From the NCBI GenBank assembly GCA_018136815.1, contig CM030938.1, positions 1,276,202 to 1,340,201 on the forward strand: 64,000 nucleotides of DNA. The letters run 5' to 3'. The DNA is from Isochrysis galbana. Its lineage: Eukaryota > Haptophyta > Isochrysidales > Isochrysidaceae. Positions 21,456 through 35,916 of this stretch are shown one piece after another (within the stretch, counting starts at the first letter, position 1; each line of letters starts with the position of its first letter). Both the position numbers and the translations under genes were made by a program. Below the pieces are notes generated by a model. That model was not told the origin of the DNA. It saw nothing but the letters and a program-made list of their open reading frames with translations, and did no database searches.

Positions 21456-22675
21456 TTAGCTTTTGTAGCTTAGAGGTGCAAACTGACAAATGCAATAAGA
21501 CTTAACTGACAAATACAATCAGACTTGTTCGTGAATAGTCATTTTGGTATACGTCTAAGAAAATCAGGACCGCTCACCAAATGAATTAATGCCGGCATCG
21601 CGACGGATTCGTTAAATCGGGTGGTACGCCGGAGTACTGAGTATGTGGGAATAGTGTATAGTGTCGATCCAAGTTAGGAGTCAATAAAAAATATTTACCT
21701 AAATAGACAGGAGGGGTGTGACAAAAAAAGGGAACCTCGAGTTGCACCTTCTTATGCAAAGACGTTAAGCTAAGGAACGCCTTCACTAATGTTCGAAATT
21801 GTAGTCTTAATGCAATATTTCAATGCAGCAATGAGAATGAGCCATTGTTGTAAGTTGTAAGAACGATATCCAAAGACGTTCTTCAGCGCGGTGAATGCCG
21901 CTTCCATCTCGACGCTCGGCGCGCGTGTCGCGACGTCGTTCCACGCGCGCGTCGCGCTGTTGCACAGCGCACTGCAGGCTAGCTTAAACTAGTATACTAT
22001 ATACTATACAACATCGTTATCGCTCCCGCCTCTCCCTCCGCCCAAGAGAGGTAAACATCCTCTGGATTGTCATTTGGAACCAACAATTCTTGAAGAAGAC
22101 GTTTGGTACAGGGTGACAGGGTGGACTTCTTCCCGCTTGGTGGGCGGAGTGTGGTCTTGGCGTTGGGAGCCTAACCCTAGCTGACCCTAGCTGACTCTAG
22201 CTGTGGGCGGGAGGCCGAGGAGCCGTGCTCTTTAACGGTAGGGAGCCTCACCGTTCCCCCCCCCCCTATATATATATATATCTATTCTTAGAGAGGGAGG
22301 GAGAGCTGCGGTGGGTGAGGCGGCCGCGCCCACCACCACAGAGGCCCAGCGGATGGGGGGGGGTCGCGAATACATTTGAATTGAGACGGAGAATATAACC
22401 ACTTCGGATGTGCCCCACCCGCGGGCGAACGCGGATCGCCCATCCCTCGCCGCTCTCTCTCTCTTCTCTCTCTCTCCCCACCCACACCCACCGTCGTCAG
22501 AATTCCCAACCCCTCACCCCACTCTCTCTTTCCTCTCTTCCTCCCGTTCTTTTCTCTCTCTCCCCCCCTCTCCCTCGCTCTCTCTCCCCCTCTCCTTTCC
22601 GCACTCTCTCTCTCTCCCCCTCCCCGTCCCCCGCCCCCCCCCTCTCTCTCGTCTCCCTCTCCTCCCCCTCCCCCC
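21456..22675. other. Intergenic, then CT-rich upstream region of STN1
   Basis: No supported gene. There is an AT-rich patch at 21990-22015 and a TA repeat at 22266-22281. From 22440 to 22670 the sequence is CT/C-rich and runs up to the STN1 start codon. Confidence 0.45.
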
Positions 22676-24206
<1,531 letters not shown>

Positions 24207-25339
24207 TGCGTTGGCGCCTCTTCTCCTTTCCGGTGCACACTTCCGAGTCCGCCCTGGCGATGGGCAAAGACCCTTGGAGGGCCACAATCCATCGGAGTGT
24301 TCGTGTGCCGTGACCAGAAAACACCCACTTTGTTCCTCTCAGGCCTATAATAGCGTTATGTATTCCTTGCGTGCCGTGTAAGTAAGAGTACGAGGGGGTT
24401 ATTCGTGCACTTTAGGTCGTGTGTTAACAGCCCTTGCCATTACGCGGCCGTTGGCGGAGATACCGCAAAAAAATTCCTCGATCGCAACCCGTACATACGG
24501 CAGCGCACCAACGTGCGCCAAAGCACTTGTGCGTGCAACCTAAGTAGGGCGAAACTTTGCTGCTAGCTACTCCTACTCCGCCCGTGCGACAAAGCAGCGC
24601 GCGCGACCTCTCCCAACCCAGCGGCCAGCGATTCCGCCTTCAAAAACGCTTGGGAGATAGGAGAGGGGACGAAGGACGATGGGCGGGCATAATGAGCCGC
24701 TGGGAAGTGTGGGCGCGCGTAGTAGGAAGTAACGCACAAGACACGCAAGGCGCACAAGCTAGGCACACTGCCTTATACCCTTAGCGCCCGTGCGTGTAGC
24801 GGTAATTTGGTTGCGATTTTTCAGTTGATAAGAGTTGAGCTCAGTTCTTGTTAGGAATAAAGTCAGGCGGGCACCAGCGGCGCGTAAGACCATGGCGTCG
24901 TACAGTGGTTTCTATCGGCGAACTCAACAAAGGACGAGTAGCCGGTCAACGCACGGAAACAACCAGGCCCAAAGGCACGCATTCTGGCGTGCCTAATGTC
25001 CTTGGCCACTAGGCACAAAACCGACTCCGAGGCCGCCTTAGGTGCAAAACGTACGGGGGCGTGCGGGCGCGGGAGCAGGGGACGAGTTAGGGCGGGGCAA
25101 GTGGGCGGGCGAGTACATAGGGGGGGAATCATCGTTGCGGAGGGGCGGGTTTCGGAGGCAGAACAAGGGTGCCTAGGCGTTCGTCGTTGCACGAGCGGGC
25201 TCAGGGGTAACAAGCGGCACGGCGGAGGAGTCAAGTAGGCGTTGTGGGCCAGGTGGCAGTGCGTGCTGTTGCACGGCTTGGCCCGCCGCGAGGAACCCAG
25301 TAAGGTCAGCCATTTTCGAGCGTGTCCCTGCGAGCCGGC
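24207..25339. other. Intergenic, no gene recognised
   Basis: Lies between convergent STN1 and importin alpha genes. No supported coding sequence on either strand. Confidence 0.5.
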
Positions 25340-28300
25340 TCATCCGAAGCGGAAGCCGTCGCTCGCCACAACAGGGGCTGTGCTAGCGTCCTCATCATCA
25401 TCAACGCCTCCAAACCATGTCTCGAGGATTGATTCCGCCTTTTCGAAGATGAGCGTGTGCTCATGCATCTGCAGCGCCTCGATCACCTCGCACCCGCCTG
25501 CCTCGTCAAGCAGCCTGGCGTGCGGGTTGCCGTTGCCTGGCAAGGGGGCGCCAGGCGGCGTGCCGGCACGGAGGATTGCCTCGAGCGCAGAGAGGACGGC
25601 TAGGAGCAGCTGCACGTCGGGCAAGCTGAGCAAGTTGAGGAAGAGCGCGATAACCCCCAGCTGGGGGATGTAGGGGGGAAGAGCGGGTTGGTTGGCGGGC
25701 CGGGTGGACACCAGTGATGTCGCGCAGTAGGGAGGGTCCAGGGGGGGGGGGAGGGGCAAGGAGGGATCGCACAAACGGGCGGGTGCACGCTCGCGCAAGC
25801 GGTGTGGGAGGAGTGACGGCGCTGCAGGTGCGCTGCGGGTGCGGCGCACGCGTTAGGTGGACTGTCTCCCGCTGCGTGGCGCACCTCCACGAGCCATCGG
25901 ACCACCTCGGCCGACCCCGAGCAGCATGCATTGCACAACGCATACGCGACTTCCTTGCGCACGTCATATTCCTCCGAGCTGACCATCTCGAGGAGCCGGG
26001 GCACAAATCCTGCCGCGCACACGGCAGCAACCTGCGCCTGGTCGCCCGCAGTCAGGTTGGAGACTATCCACGCCGTCTCTTTGCGCAGCTCCTTTTTGGC
26101 GCTGCCCAGCAGCTCCCCAAGACAGCCCAGCACACCGAAGCGCAGTACGACGGCTGCCTCCTCCGCGGTGCCCGCCACAATGTTGCCGATTGAGCGCAGC
26201 GCGGGTGTCTGCACCGTCGGCTGCTCGTGGCCGAGCAGCGCGACGAGCGGGCCGACGGCCCCCGCCTCCACCACCGGCGTGATGCGCTCGGGAGGCTCGG
26301 AGACGTACGAGAGCGCCCAGCACGTGTCAGTCAGCACCTCGTCGTCAGTGCGTACGTGCAACAGCTGCACAAGCACGGGCAGCGCGGGCGCAATGAGCTC
26401 CCAGCGTGGCGGAGGCCTGCCACGGCAAAGGTTGGAGAGGAGCCAAGTCGCGTTGCGCTGCATCGTGGGTGGCGGGCCCGCAGTCGCGTGCGCGAAGGAC
26501 GAGCCGACGACGCTCCCGCCAGCGCCGGGGCCAGTGGCAGTGGCAGCGGCGTTTGCGCCAGCGCTTCCGCCCGTGCCCTTCGGCGGCACGCCGGCCGCCT
26601 CAGCTGCGGCCGCTTCGCGTTGCGCGTCTAGCACGAGCGCCTCGCACTGCGTGATGAGTGGCGGCACGAGCCCGTACGATAGCACCAAGTCACGGCAGCG
26701 CGGCGAGTCGCCGGCGATGTTACCCAGCGCCCACATCGACTGCTCGCGCACCGCAGTGTCTGGGTGCTGTATCAGCGCGACGAATATGGGCACCGCGCCA
26801 TTATCGATCACCACGCGCGCGTGCTCCGATGTGCCCGACGCGACGTTGGTGATCGCCCACGCGGCCTCGAAGACAAGCGTCGGGTCGTCGAAGCAATGGA
26901 GGAACTGGACGAGACGCGGCACAACGCCGGCGGCGATGACCTCGGCAATGGGTGGGTTGCGCTCGATGGAGAGCAGCTTGCGCAGCCGGATGCACGCCTC
27001 GAGCTATGCGCAGCGGGAAGGGGAGGTGGAGTGGGGTGAATGCGCAACCGGCGCGTCCGCGAGCACTCGAGCGGCCGAGACGGTGGGCGAGACGCGCTGG
27101 TTGCATGGCCGCCTCCTCGTCGCCCCTTGCACTGCGCCCCATGCCACTGCGCGTGCTTTCACCCGTTGGTCGACCCAAGCGGCCGGGTATAGCCCGTTCA
27201 TTTCCCCCAAAGCCCATCGTGGTCCAGTCTCGCCATCCTGCCATCCGCCGCGCCAGACTGATTGCGGTCTGCCCGGTCGCTCGTGGCCACACGGGCCGCA
27301 GCCTCCCACGCCCTGGTGGCGATTTCTGTGTCCTCCCATCTACTCATCCCTCCCAGAAACGTACGCGCCCCCACGGACGCTCCCCAACCCGTTGACCGGG
27401 TCGCCAACCCACTGACGGGGCCGGCCTCACATCTAGCTGCCCTCTTCCCGGTGCCACCCCCTAACGCGCCACCACCCCATTGCGCCCGCGAATGAGCGAT
27501 CCTTCCCCAGGCACGCTTCCACCGCCCACTCCAACCCAGCATGCTCGCACGCCCCGCCCTTCCCCCTCCTCGTCCCCGCATCCCACCCACCCACCCACCC
27601 GCCTCTGCGCCTCTCCCTCCACGCGCTTCCCCCTCGCTTCCGACCTCCGCACGCTGTGACCCTCGCATTGCAGCACCTCACGAAGCTCTCAGCTCCTTCT
27701 CGCTCTGCCAAGTGATGCAGGCTCGCCCTCGCACAAAACCCCGCAGGGCCCTCACCGACCTGACCTCCCCACCCCCCCCGATATCTTTCATCCATGTCTA
27801 TCGACCTAGTCTGTGTTGGCAGCCCCTTGCGGCCGCAGCGTCTAGGCGAGCCCTCGGCCGCTCCCCCTGCGCTTGCCGAATGGAGCAGCCTCCCGTCCTT
27901 CCAACGTCTGCCCGAGGCCCCGTACGCTCTCTCCCTTCCTTCCCCTGTCCCCCGACCAGATCCGCAACACCAGCTTCCATCTCTTCGTCCCTCACCCTAC
28001 CCCTTGGCCTTCGCCCGCCCTCTTCCCTTGCCTCCCTTCCCTCTTCCCGCCTTCCATCCGCCCCTCCCCCCCTCTCCCCCCTCCCCCCTCCCCGGCCCTA
28101 CGCCCCCCAGCAGCCCCCCCTCCCCCCAGCTCTTCCCTCACCTGTGTTGCCCTCTCCTTCGAATGGAGCAGCCTCACGTCCTCCGGCAGCGCCTGGATCG
28201 TCCGAGCGAGCAATGCAGGCTCAGACAGGTCTGCGGACGTCTTGGGTGGACAGATCCGTGCGGGCGGCCTCCTCCTCTTCGCCAGCCCATCCTCCTTCTT

Positions 28301-28429
28301 GTCTTTCCTCAGCTGTGCGGTCGAGGCTTCTCTCCTTCTTCTTGCGGCAGAGGCCTCGAGCGAAGTGGGCCGTTTGAGGGATGAAGGGAGGCGGGAGGAG
28401 GAGGAGGAGGAGGACGGGGGGAGGACCAT
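25340..28429 (-). CDS. Importin subunit alpha (karyopherin alpha)
   Basis: Three exons on the minus strand: 28429-28142, 27003-25885 and 25660-25340. Donors are GTGAGG and GTGCGC; acceptors are CATAG and CCCCAG. All introns are phase 0, giving 575 residues. The N-terminus carries an importin-beta-binding domain (about residues 17-55: LKRPTSLEASAARRRREAST, then KDKKEDGLAKRRR). Armadillo repeats follow from RLRKLLSIERNPPIAEVIAA. They contain the typical Trp/Asn ladder (AAWAITNVASG, SMWALGNIAGDS, ATWLLSNLCRG, CWALSYVSE, RSIGNIVAG, TAWIVSNLTAG, VAYALCNACC). The last exon covers repeat ten and an acidic tail (GGVDDDEDAS). It binds classical nuclear localisation signals and links them to importin beta. 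A Gly/Ala insert of about 45 residues (PPKGTGGSAGANAAATATGP region) between repeats is unusual. The first ATG of the IBB frame is taken as the start. Confidence 0.95.
27004..28141 (-). other. Importin alpha intron 1 (1138 bp)
   Basis: A GC-rich intron between the IBB exon and the armadillo exon. Open frames on both strands inside it look compositional and have no recognisable domain. Confidence 0.8.
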
Positions 28430-29023
28430 CTTGGCGCGTGGGAGGAGAGGGAGACGGGGGGAGAGGGGAGAGGGGGGGGGAGAGGAGGGAGGGGAGAAAT
28501 CCGGGGATGGGGGGTGGGAGGGGGGGAAGGGGGGGGAGGGGGAGTTCTAGAAAGAAAGTCTCTTGTGAGAGAGAGAAGAGAGAGAAGGGGCTCCCCACCC
28601 CACCCAGCCAGACTCCCCCCCTCTCTTCCCCTCGCATGTTGCAAAGTTTTTGGCTTCAATTACGTGATAGTGGAGGGAAAGAAGATGGGAGACGGCGCGG
28701 CGGCCACTCTCCCTCTCTCTCTCACTCTCTCTCTCTCCCCCCCCCCCAACCTTTCTCTCTCTCTCCCCCTCTTTTCTGAAAGCTGACGTTGCCCTGTGCC
28801 TAGATCTTGGATGCGGAGGATGGGGGAACAAGAGAGAGAGTAGAGAGAGTAGAGAGAGTAGAGAGAGTAGAGAGAGTAGAGAGAGTAGAGAGAGTAGAGA
28901 GAGTAGTAGAGAGAGTAGAGAGAGTAGAGAGTAGAGAGAGTAGAGAGAGTAGTAGAGAGAGTAGAGAGAGTAGAGAGAGTAGAGAGAGTAGTAGAGAGAG
29001 TAGAGAGAGTAGAGAGAGTAGTA
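28430..29023. repeat. Purine/pyrimidine-rich region with a 9-bp tandem array
   Basis: G-rich and CT-rich low-complexity DNA upstream of importin alpha. From about 28831 to 29023 it is an array of GTAGAGAGA units (about 20 copies with a few GTA insertions). No gene is supported. Confidence 0.85.
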
Positions 29024-29647
29024 GCCCGGTCACTCACTATGGTGGTGCGGAGGGCACCAGCTGCAATGGGTGGATGACGGGCTAAATAAGCTCCCTATAG
29101 GTTCCGGTAGGATGAATCAGCAAAAAAAAGTGGGGGTTGTCCGGCGAAATTTTCGAAAAATACCGAATTTCAGGCCTTCGAAGACGGTGCGCGAAATACG
29201 GTCGGGCCCCCCTCCGGTATATTTTTAGTGAGGCCGTTCATGCAAGGCACAAATATAGTAAGACGGGGAAATTTCTGTCGCCAGCTCACTAGGTCTACCA
29301 GGCTTGAAACCATATCAAGCAATGCCGCCCTAGCAGTCACGCCAATCGCCCCACATCGCGTCGAAACTGGCCGTGTGTGGGCCGACAGCAACGCCAACGT
29401 TACCCGGCCGAACGAGCCGGAGTACCCAACTTTCGAACACGACCGGGCGCGCTGCCGGCGCTTTCACGTTCACCCACTCGGACAGAATGGCTCGCAATGC
29501 ATCATATCAAAAAATGCCGCCCTAGCAGTCACGCCAATCGCCACAGCCGGCTGTCTCCCCGGGTGCCGGGGACTTGTCCGCTTGAGCCCAGTTTTTTCTT
29601 ATTGTCCCCCAGCGGGACTTTTTCTCACACTGTGGTCATCAAACGTT

Positions 29648-29745
29648 CGGTGACAGTCTTCTGTCTTCTCCTCATGCATCGGTGACAGTCTTCTGTCTTC
29701 TCCTCATGCATCGGTGACAGTCTTCTGTCTTCTCTGCGTGTTTCA
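29648..29745 (+). repeat. 32-bp tandem repeat, three copies
   Basis: CGGTGACAGTCTTCTGTCTT plus CTCCTCATGCAT is repeated with starts at about 29648, 29680 and 29712; the third copy diverges after TCTTCT. Confidence 0.95.
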
Positions 29746-30210
29746 GTGGTATTTCCCCCAGCGACCAGCGAGGTCCGCCGACGCCGACGGACTCTCTAGG
29801 ATCGTCGCGCTGCCGCAACCTCACGGCGATGACCTATCAACCACTGTTTCAACCTATCCGGACACCGACGTGTCCGACTCCGATTCCGAAGGTACGCAGG
29901 ACGCTGTCACGGTCGCTACGGTCACCCGGACTCTCACTGCCCGACGTAGGCAGGCGGAGTCCCGGGACTTAGGACCGACCACCGTCGATACGGCCTCTAT
30001 CTCGACCGATTACCTCGCCGTGGGCACGCCTACGCTCGGCGAGATTGTCGAGACCACTCGCCTCGACGAATATGCACAACAAGCCCTCTCCGACGCGGTC
30101 ACCTCCGACTCGGCGAGAAATGATTCCAGGTGGACCGTCTCTGCCGCGGGCCTACTCTACAAGGCCGACCCCACCCCCCACGAGATATCTTGGGGCCGGA
30201 GAATGTTTTG
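29714..30210 (+). pseudogene. Ty3/gypsy-like pol fragment (RNase H to integrase linker)
   Basis: The frame reads WYFPQRPARSADADGLSRIV. This resembles the end of Ty3/gypsy RNase H, where a DALSR motif is typical. An acidic Asp/Ser-rich linker follows, then TTRLDEYAQQALSDAVTSDS and SRWTVSAAGLLYKAD. These look like the segment before the integrase zinc finger. Integrase itself does not follow; the frame runs into a GA repeat at about 30244. It is a truncated relic. The family call rests on motif resemblance only. Confidence 0.4.
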
Positions 30211-30639
30211 GACGAATCTTCCTGCCGTCGGCCGAGGAGAGGCGGACGGAGAGAGAGAGAGAGAGAGAGTCTCGCAGAGCGACTGCAGAACGAGAAGTCG
30301 AAGTCATGCCGGTTTATTACCTTAAACGAGCCAACAATTATAGTAATAGCAAAAACAAAATTCGAATCGCAAATTTCGAGACCAAAATCTGCAAACCTGG
30401 ACTTGAGACCATGGGGAATCCGAATCTGTGTGTCTTGTGCGTCAGTGGCAACACGGGGAACCGTTCAATTGTAATTATGAGCGCGTACCTTACACGAATA
30501 TTCATGCCTACAGCCTTCAGATGGGCAGGAATACAACAGGGGCTAAAAAGGGGGAACCTCAAGTTGCAGCCTCTCACATGTGCGCAGCTTCCGCCTATCT
30601 CACGCGTGCTCGAGTGCTCGAGCCAAAAAAAACTCACCA

Positions 30640-30750
30640 GGTCGGCATATTTTGGGGATATTTGGGTGGCCTCCCAGGATATAAATGGGATATCTTCGCG
30701 GAAAATTATTTGGGCAAGTTTTTCGGAATATTTCCGCCTGGCCCTAATGG
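30640..30750 (-). repeat. AT-rich dispersed repeat (RRKYSEKL repeat), copy 1
   Basis: Read on the minus strand, GGCGGAAATATTCCGAAAAA, CTTGCCCAAATA and ATATCCCATTTATAT match 36885-36985. The peptide ARRKYSEKLAQIIF, IPFIS and ATQIS is preserved. Confidence 0.75.
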
Positions 30751-31159
30751 CAGCATACTGTTGGTCGAGAGGCCAACACGGCCGACCTGCCAAAGGGTCG
30801 CGCCGTTGGTCTTATTTTCAATCCAGGATACTAGGTCACCAAAGACGTCGAGACGATGAGGGCTCCCCACCCAGTCACCCAGCCACATGAGGCAAGAAGC
30901 GTTCAATCGCCATCACCCCACAGATGGAAAAGCGTTCAATCGCCATCGGCTTGCAAATTTCGCTCCCGCGTGACCCAAATTTCGTTCAAAAATTTTATTT
31001 CGATGATGGACCCAAATTTCCAAAAGAAATTCTCGAACTTCTCGCCGGAGCCAATGAGTGACCGGGCGAGGTCAGCGCGGACAGCGGACAGCGGAAAGCA
31101 CTGATTCAGTGGAGTGGCTCGCCAGTAGAAAGTAAAGAGCTGACGGCGTCTATCTGCCA

Positions 31160-32422
<1,263 letters not shown>

Positions 32423-34939
32423 ATGGAGGGCTCCTCCAAGCCTCCCTCTCCCTCCCCCCGCCCGGCTTCCCTCTCCCTGCCTCCCTCACCCATGCACCAC
32501 CTACTCCCTGCAGACTCCTCCATGTCCCCCTTCTCCCACCTCTCCCTCTCCCTCTCCCTCCTTCTCTCCACCTCCTCCACTCTCCTCTTCTTCTCTCTTC
32601 TCGGATTCGGCTCCACCATCTACTCTCTCCTCTCCTCCGTCTCCGTGTGGTTCGCCTACGTGCTACTCGGGAGCGCAATCCTTGTCCTCCTCCTCCTCTA
32701 CCTCTTCGACGCACAGCACTCCTCACCAAGCCAGCGCTATCTCGGCTACTACCCTCTTCTCGCGACCGCTTCCGCTTGCCTCGTCGCATTCTGCCTCCTC
32801 GCCACGAGGCACTACCCGTACGCGCCGCTGCTCTGCTCGTTTATGCTGCCCGTTTGCGCCGTCTGGGCCACGCGCGCGCTCCTCCTTCACCGCGTCCGAC
32901 CGGCCGCCTTCTTTGGCGCGCTCAGCTTCTGGCTGCTCGTTCTCGCCGCGCTGATCGCCGCAGCCTTTGCGCTCTGGGTCTTCGCGTGGCCCGGCTGGCA
33001 GACGGAGGAGTGGCGGGCCGAGTTCGGCGGCAACGGCAGCCGCGTCATCAACATGTGGGCAGGCCACGTCAAGCAGTACTGGCGCACCAAGAACGGTTGC
33101 AAGGACGGGCGCACGCCGATGCCCATGTTGGACGCAAAGGCGGCCAACGACTGCTACACAGGCGCCTTCCTTTGGTGGTCGTTCCCGCTGTGGATCATGT
33201 TCGTGGCGCTGGTGTACGCGAGTGTCTTCTACTTCCTCGCGCGCGCCGCCCACGAGGCCAAAGCGGGCGCGCGCTCCGGCCGCGTCCAGTTCGCCTTCCG
33301 CCTCTTCATCGCGATGATTGTCTTCTTCATGGGCCTCACGTGGTGCGCTGCGTCCGTCGCAGGCGCCGGGCTGGGCATCGCGCGGACTGTCGAGCTGGCC
33401 ATCCTGCTCTTCGTGGTGGTGACGACCATCGTTGTCGGCAAGACGGTCGGCTGGGCGACCGTCACTGCCTCCGCGCGCTCCACCCCCTTCTACAAGAAGC
33501 TCTCCACCTACTCCGACTCCTTCTGGGACTACCTCAAGGCCTTCGCACTCTGGGGGCTCGGCTGGCTCGCGCTCGCCATCTACTTTGGGCTGGCCGCCGC
33601 CAACCAGGCGTGCCGGAAGTGCCTCCCCTGCACGCTTGAGCCCGACTCGGACGGCGCGCTCCCGCTCGCCGCGCAAGGGTACCTAGTGCGGCTGCGCAGG
33701 TGGAACTGGGGCTCGATCCTCTCCAAGACGACCGTCTGGTCCATTGCATACCTCGTGATGCAGGTCATCGTCATGCAGGTGGTGGTCGTCTTCTTCGCCT
33801 GGCTCAACGAGGTGCTCGCACCACTCCAGACCTGGCAGGTATGCCTCATCTTCTCCGCCGTCGGCCTCACCATGTTCATGATCCCCGTCATCCCGGGCGT
33901 GCCCGTCTACATTGCTTGCGGCGCGGTTGTGCCCGCCTCGATGATGGGCGTCGGCACCGCGCACGACGAGCTTGCGGCGATGCAGCCGGGCGACCCGCCG
34001 CCCCTTTCCTTCTGGTACGGCATGTTACTCGCCTCGGCGGTAGGCTTCGCCCTCAAGCTCCTCGCCGTTGCCCTCGAGCAAGAGGTCATCGGTCGCGCGT
34101 TTGGCGGTTACGTCTCGGTCCGCGCACTTGTACGGGTCAACTCGGTCGAGATGCGCGCCTCTCGCATGATCCTGCAACGGCGTGGGCTCAACTTCGCGAA
34201 GTGTGCCATCTTAGTCGGTGGGCCCGACTGGCCCACCTCTGTTATAACTGGCATCCTTCGGCTCAACGTCTTCCAGATGCTCCTCGGTACGACGCCCATC
34301 CTGCCACTCATCGTCGCATCGACAGCTGCCGGCGCCTTCCAACTGCTCACCACCAAGAGCGACACCTTCAGCTCGGTTGCGCTGATCATCACCTTCCTCT
34401 CCATGCTCTTCCAGCTGAGCACCACCATCGCAATGCTCGCCGTCATCGCGCGCCACGCCTCTCTTCACCGTGAAGAGCTCGCCGCAATGCCTCCTGATGA
34501 GGAGGTGCTCGCGTACGACGCACGCGCTGCTGCGTACACTGCAGCGCTGCGCGCCGCGACGCACTGGTCGCAGCCTGAGGTGCGGCTATGGCCGAAGCTG
34601 GTTATCACCGCCTCGGCTATCATGCTCGCCGTCGCCTGCTATATGAGCATCCTCGTCTCCTGCTTTGTTCCCTTCTCCGTCTCCGAATCCATATCCAACC
34701 TGCCGGGCGGCAACCCGCTCGGAGTCGTGCGCACGCCCGGCTGGATCGTCATCGGCCTCTTCCTCGTGGGGTGGGCGCTACGCTACGTGTACCGGCGGTG
34801 GGCGCACGTCCGTGCCAAGGACTGGATAGCGAGCGGACGCACCACCGCCGCCCGCATCGAAGCGGGCACTGCTCACATTGAAGCAGGCTCCGCCGGCGCC
34901 GGCGCTAGCGAAATCGTCGTCGAGGATGTGCAGGAGTAG
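32423..34939 (+). CDS. Large polytopic membrane protein with VTT/DedA-like segment
   Basis: A single-exon frame of 838 residues starting MEGSSKPPSPSPRPASLSLP, with about 14-16 hydrophobic helices. The N-terminal half (about 50-410) has helices separated by a luminal loop with Asn-Gly-Ser and several Cys (GGNGSRVINMWAGHVKQYW; NGCKDGRTPMPMLDAKAAND). The C-terminal half has MIPVIPGVPVYIACGAVVPA, followed by SFWYGMLLASAVGFALKLLA, KCAILVGGPDWPTSVITGIL and LGTTPILPLIVAST. The Pro-Gly-Val-Pro turn before a re-entrant helix and the later Gly-Pro-rich helix resemble the VTT domain of TMEM41/VMP1/DedA scramblases. This is a resemblance, not a proven match. Similar large proteins occur in stramenopile-type protists as hypothetical proteins. 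The acidic C-terminus (EIVVEDVQE) is cytosolic. Confidence 0.8.
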   Translation: MEGSSKPPSPSPRPASLSLPPSPMHHLLPADSSMSPFSHLSLSLSLLLSTSSTLLFFSLLGFGSTIYSLLSSVSVWFAYVLLGSAILVLLLLYLFDAQHSSPSQRYLGYYPLLATASACLVAFCLLATRHYPYAPLLCSFMLPVCAVWATRALLLHRVRPAAFFGALSFWLLVLAALIAAAFALWVFAWPGWQTEEWRAEFGGNGSRVINMWAGHVKQYWRTKNGCKDGRTPMPMLDAKAANDCYTGAFLWWSFPLWIMFVALVYASVFYFLARAAHEAKAGARSGRVQFAFRLFIAMIVFFMGLTWCAASVAGAGLGIARTVELAILLFVVVTTIVVGKTVGWATVTASARSTPFYKKLSTYSDSFWDYLKAFALWGLGWLALAIYFGLAAANQACRKCLPCTLEPDSDGALPLAAQGYLVRLRRWNWGSILSKTTVWSIAYLVMQVIVMQVVVVFFAWLNEVLAPLQTWQVCLIFSAVGLTMFMIPVIPGVPVYIACGAVVPASMMGVGTAHDELAAMQPGDPPPLSFWYGMLLASAVGFALKLLAVALEQEVIGRAFGGYVSVRALVRVNSVEMRASRMILQRRGLNFAKCAILVGGPDWPTSVITGILRLNVFQMLLGTTPILPLIVASTAAGAFQLLTTKSDTFSSVALIITFLSMLFQLSTTIAMLAVIARHASLHREELAAMPPDEEVLAYDARAAAYTAALRAATHWSQPEVRLWPKLVITASAIMLAVACYMSILVSCFVPFSVSESISNLPGGNPLGVVRTPGWIVIGLFLVGWALRYVYRRWAHVRAKDWIASGRTTAARIEAGTAHIEAGSAGAGASEIVVEDVQE

Positions 34940-35916
34940 CGAGTGCGCGAATCTACTCCATCCAGAATGTAGCAGCCACCGCACGACGGATGCCGTACTC
35001 CGTATGCGCCGGTGGTCTCTCTGCCACGCCGAGGTGCTGCGATTGAGACGGCAAGCATGCGTGCCGTGACATCGTTGCCGTCGCAAATCCACGAGCAACG
35101 TCGTCTCGCCCACATCACGTTGACTGTCCTCGATGGGCCACGCAGTGCTCCGCCCTCCGGCAGTTGGGGCAATTGCCCACATTTTTCCCATCCTACACTG
35201 CATTTTGTCTCGAGGTCGTTCAATGGTGCAACGAGTAAGTCGCTGCCGGCTTGCACGAGTGCCATCTTCATTGAGGAGTTGTTGATTTAGCCGCCCACCT
35301 ACATCGGACTGTGGCTCGCTCGCTCCTTTTTCTTCGCCGACGCCACTATTTGCCTTCTCAGTACTCGTCGCTAGAAGTACTAGTACTGTGCTGTCAATGC
35401 GCGTGTGCCGCCATGCACCCCACGCCATGCACGCTCGCACACATTACAACCTGTTTGCAAATGCGGAGCTCGGCTTATTTAACAGTACGAGTAGTACGAG
35501 TACAATGCTTTCACTGCGATGTGCGTGTGCCAATATCCACAATCCATAATACATTCATGTTAAATGAGAGTGTTAGCAGACTAATCTCAACAATACTACT
35601 ACTTATAAAACATCTGAGCGTTAGTACCACTACTCCCACAAGCCCGGTACTATCACGACACTCCATCCACAACGCACCTACGCCCGCTGCCCGCACGCCT
35701 TGAAGCAGTGAGCCGTCATATCAGATCTGATGGCAGCCTGATGATCTGATATCAGTGCCTTGGGGCCTGAGCTTCTTGTCAGCATGACATGGGGGTGGAC
35801 AAAAAACAAATTCTAATTCTAAAAATAGGGGGTAGGCGCGTGGCGCGAACACCTGGCGCGAACGCGAAAGAGCGCGCGCGGGTCGCGCCCCTGCCCCCCG
35901 AGCTCCCGCGCGCCAT
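34940..35916. other. Intergenic, no gene recognised
   Basis: No supported gene. It contains palindromic TAGTAC-rich words (35365-35385, 35480-35505) and a small palindromic cluster around TCAGATCTGA/CTGATATCAG (35719-35753). Confidence 0.45.

Larger units (their letters stand above)
29024..31067. mobile_element. Dispersed element with terminal GCCCGGTCACTCA inverted ends, copy 2
   Basis: The left end GCCCGGTCACTCAC (29024-29037) is inverted at the right as TGAGTGACCGGGC (31055-31067). The first 220 bases match the first part of the copy at 9275. The interior contains a 32-bp tandem repeat, a Ty3/gypsy-like coding scrap and one copy of the AT-rich RRKYSEKL repeat, so it is probably a composite. 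There is no clear target-site duplication; the boundaries rest on the shared terminal motif. Confidence 0.4.

Noticed and set aside
25931..27415. 494-codon plus-strand frame
   Set aside because: It is antisense to importin alpha armadillo exons; GC-rich third positions keep it open.
32647..33676. 330-codon plus and 317-codon minus frames inside the polytopic membrane protein gene
   Set aside because: They are shadow frames rich in Arg/Ala/Pro; the third frame encodes well-formed transmembrane helices.
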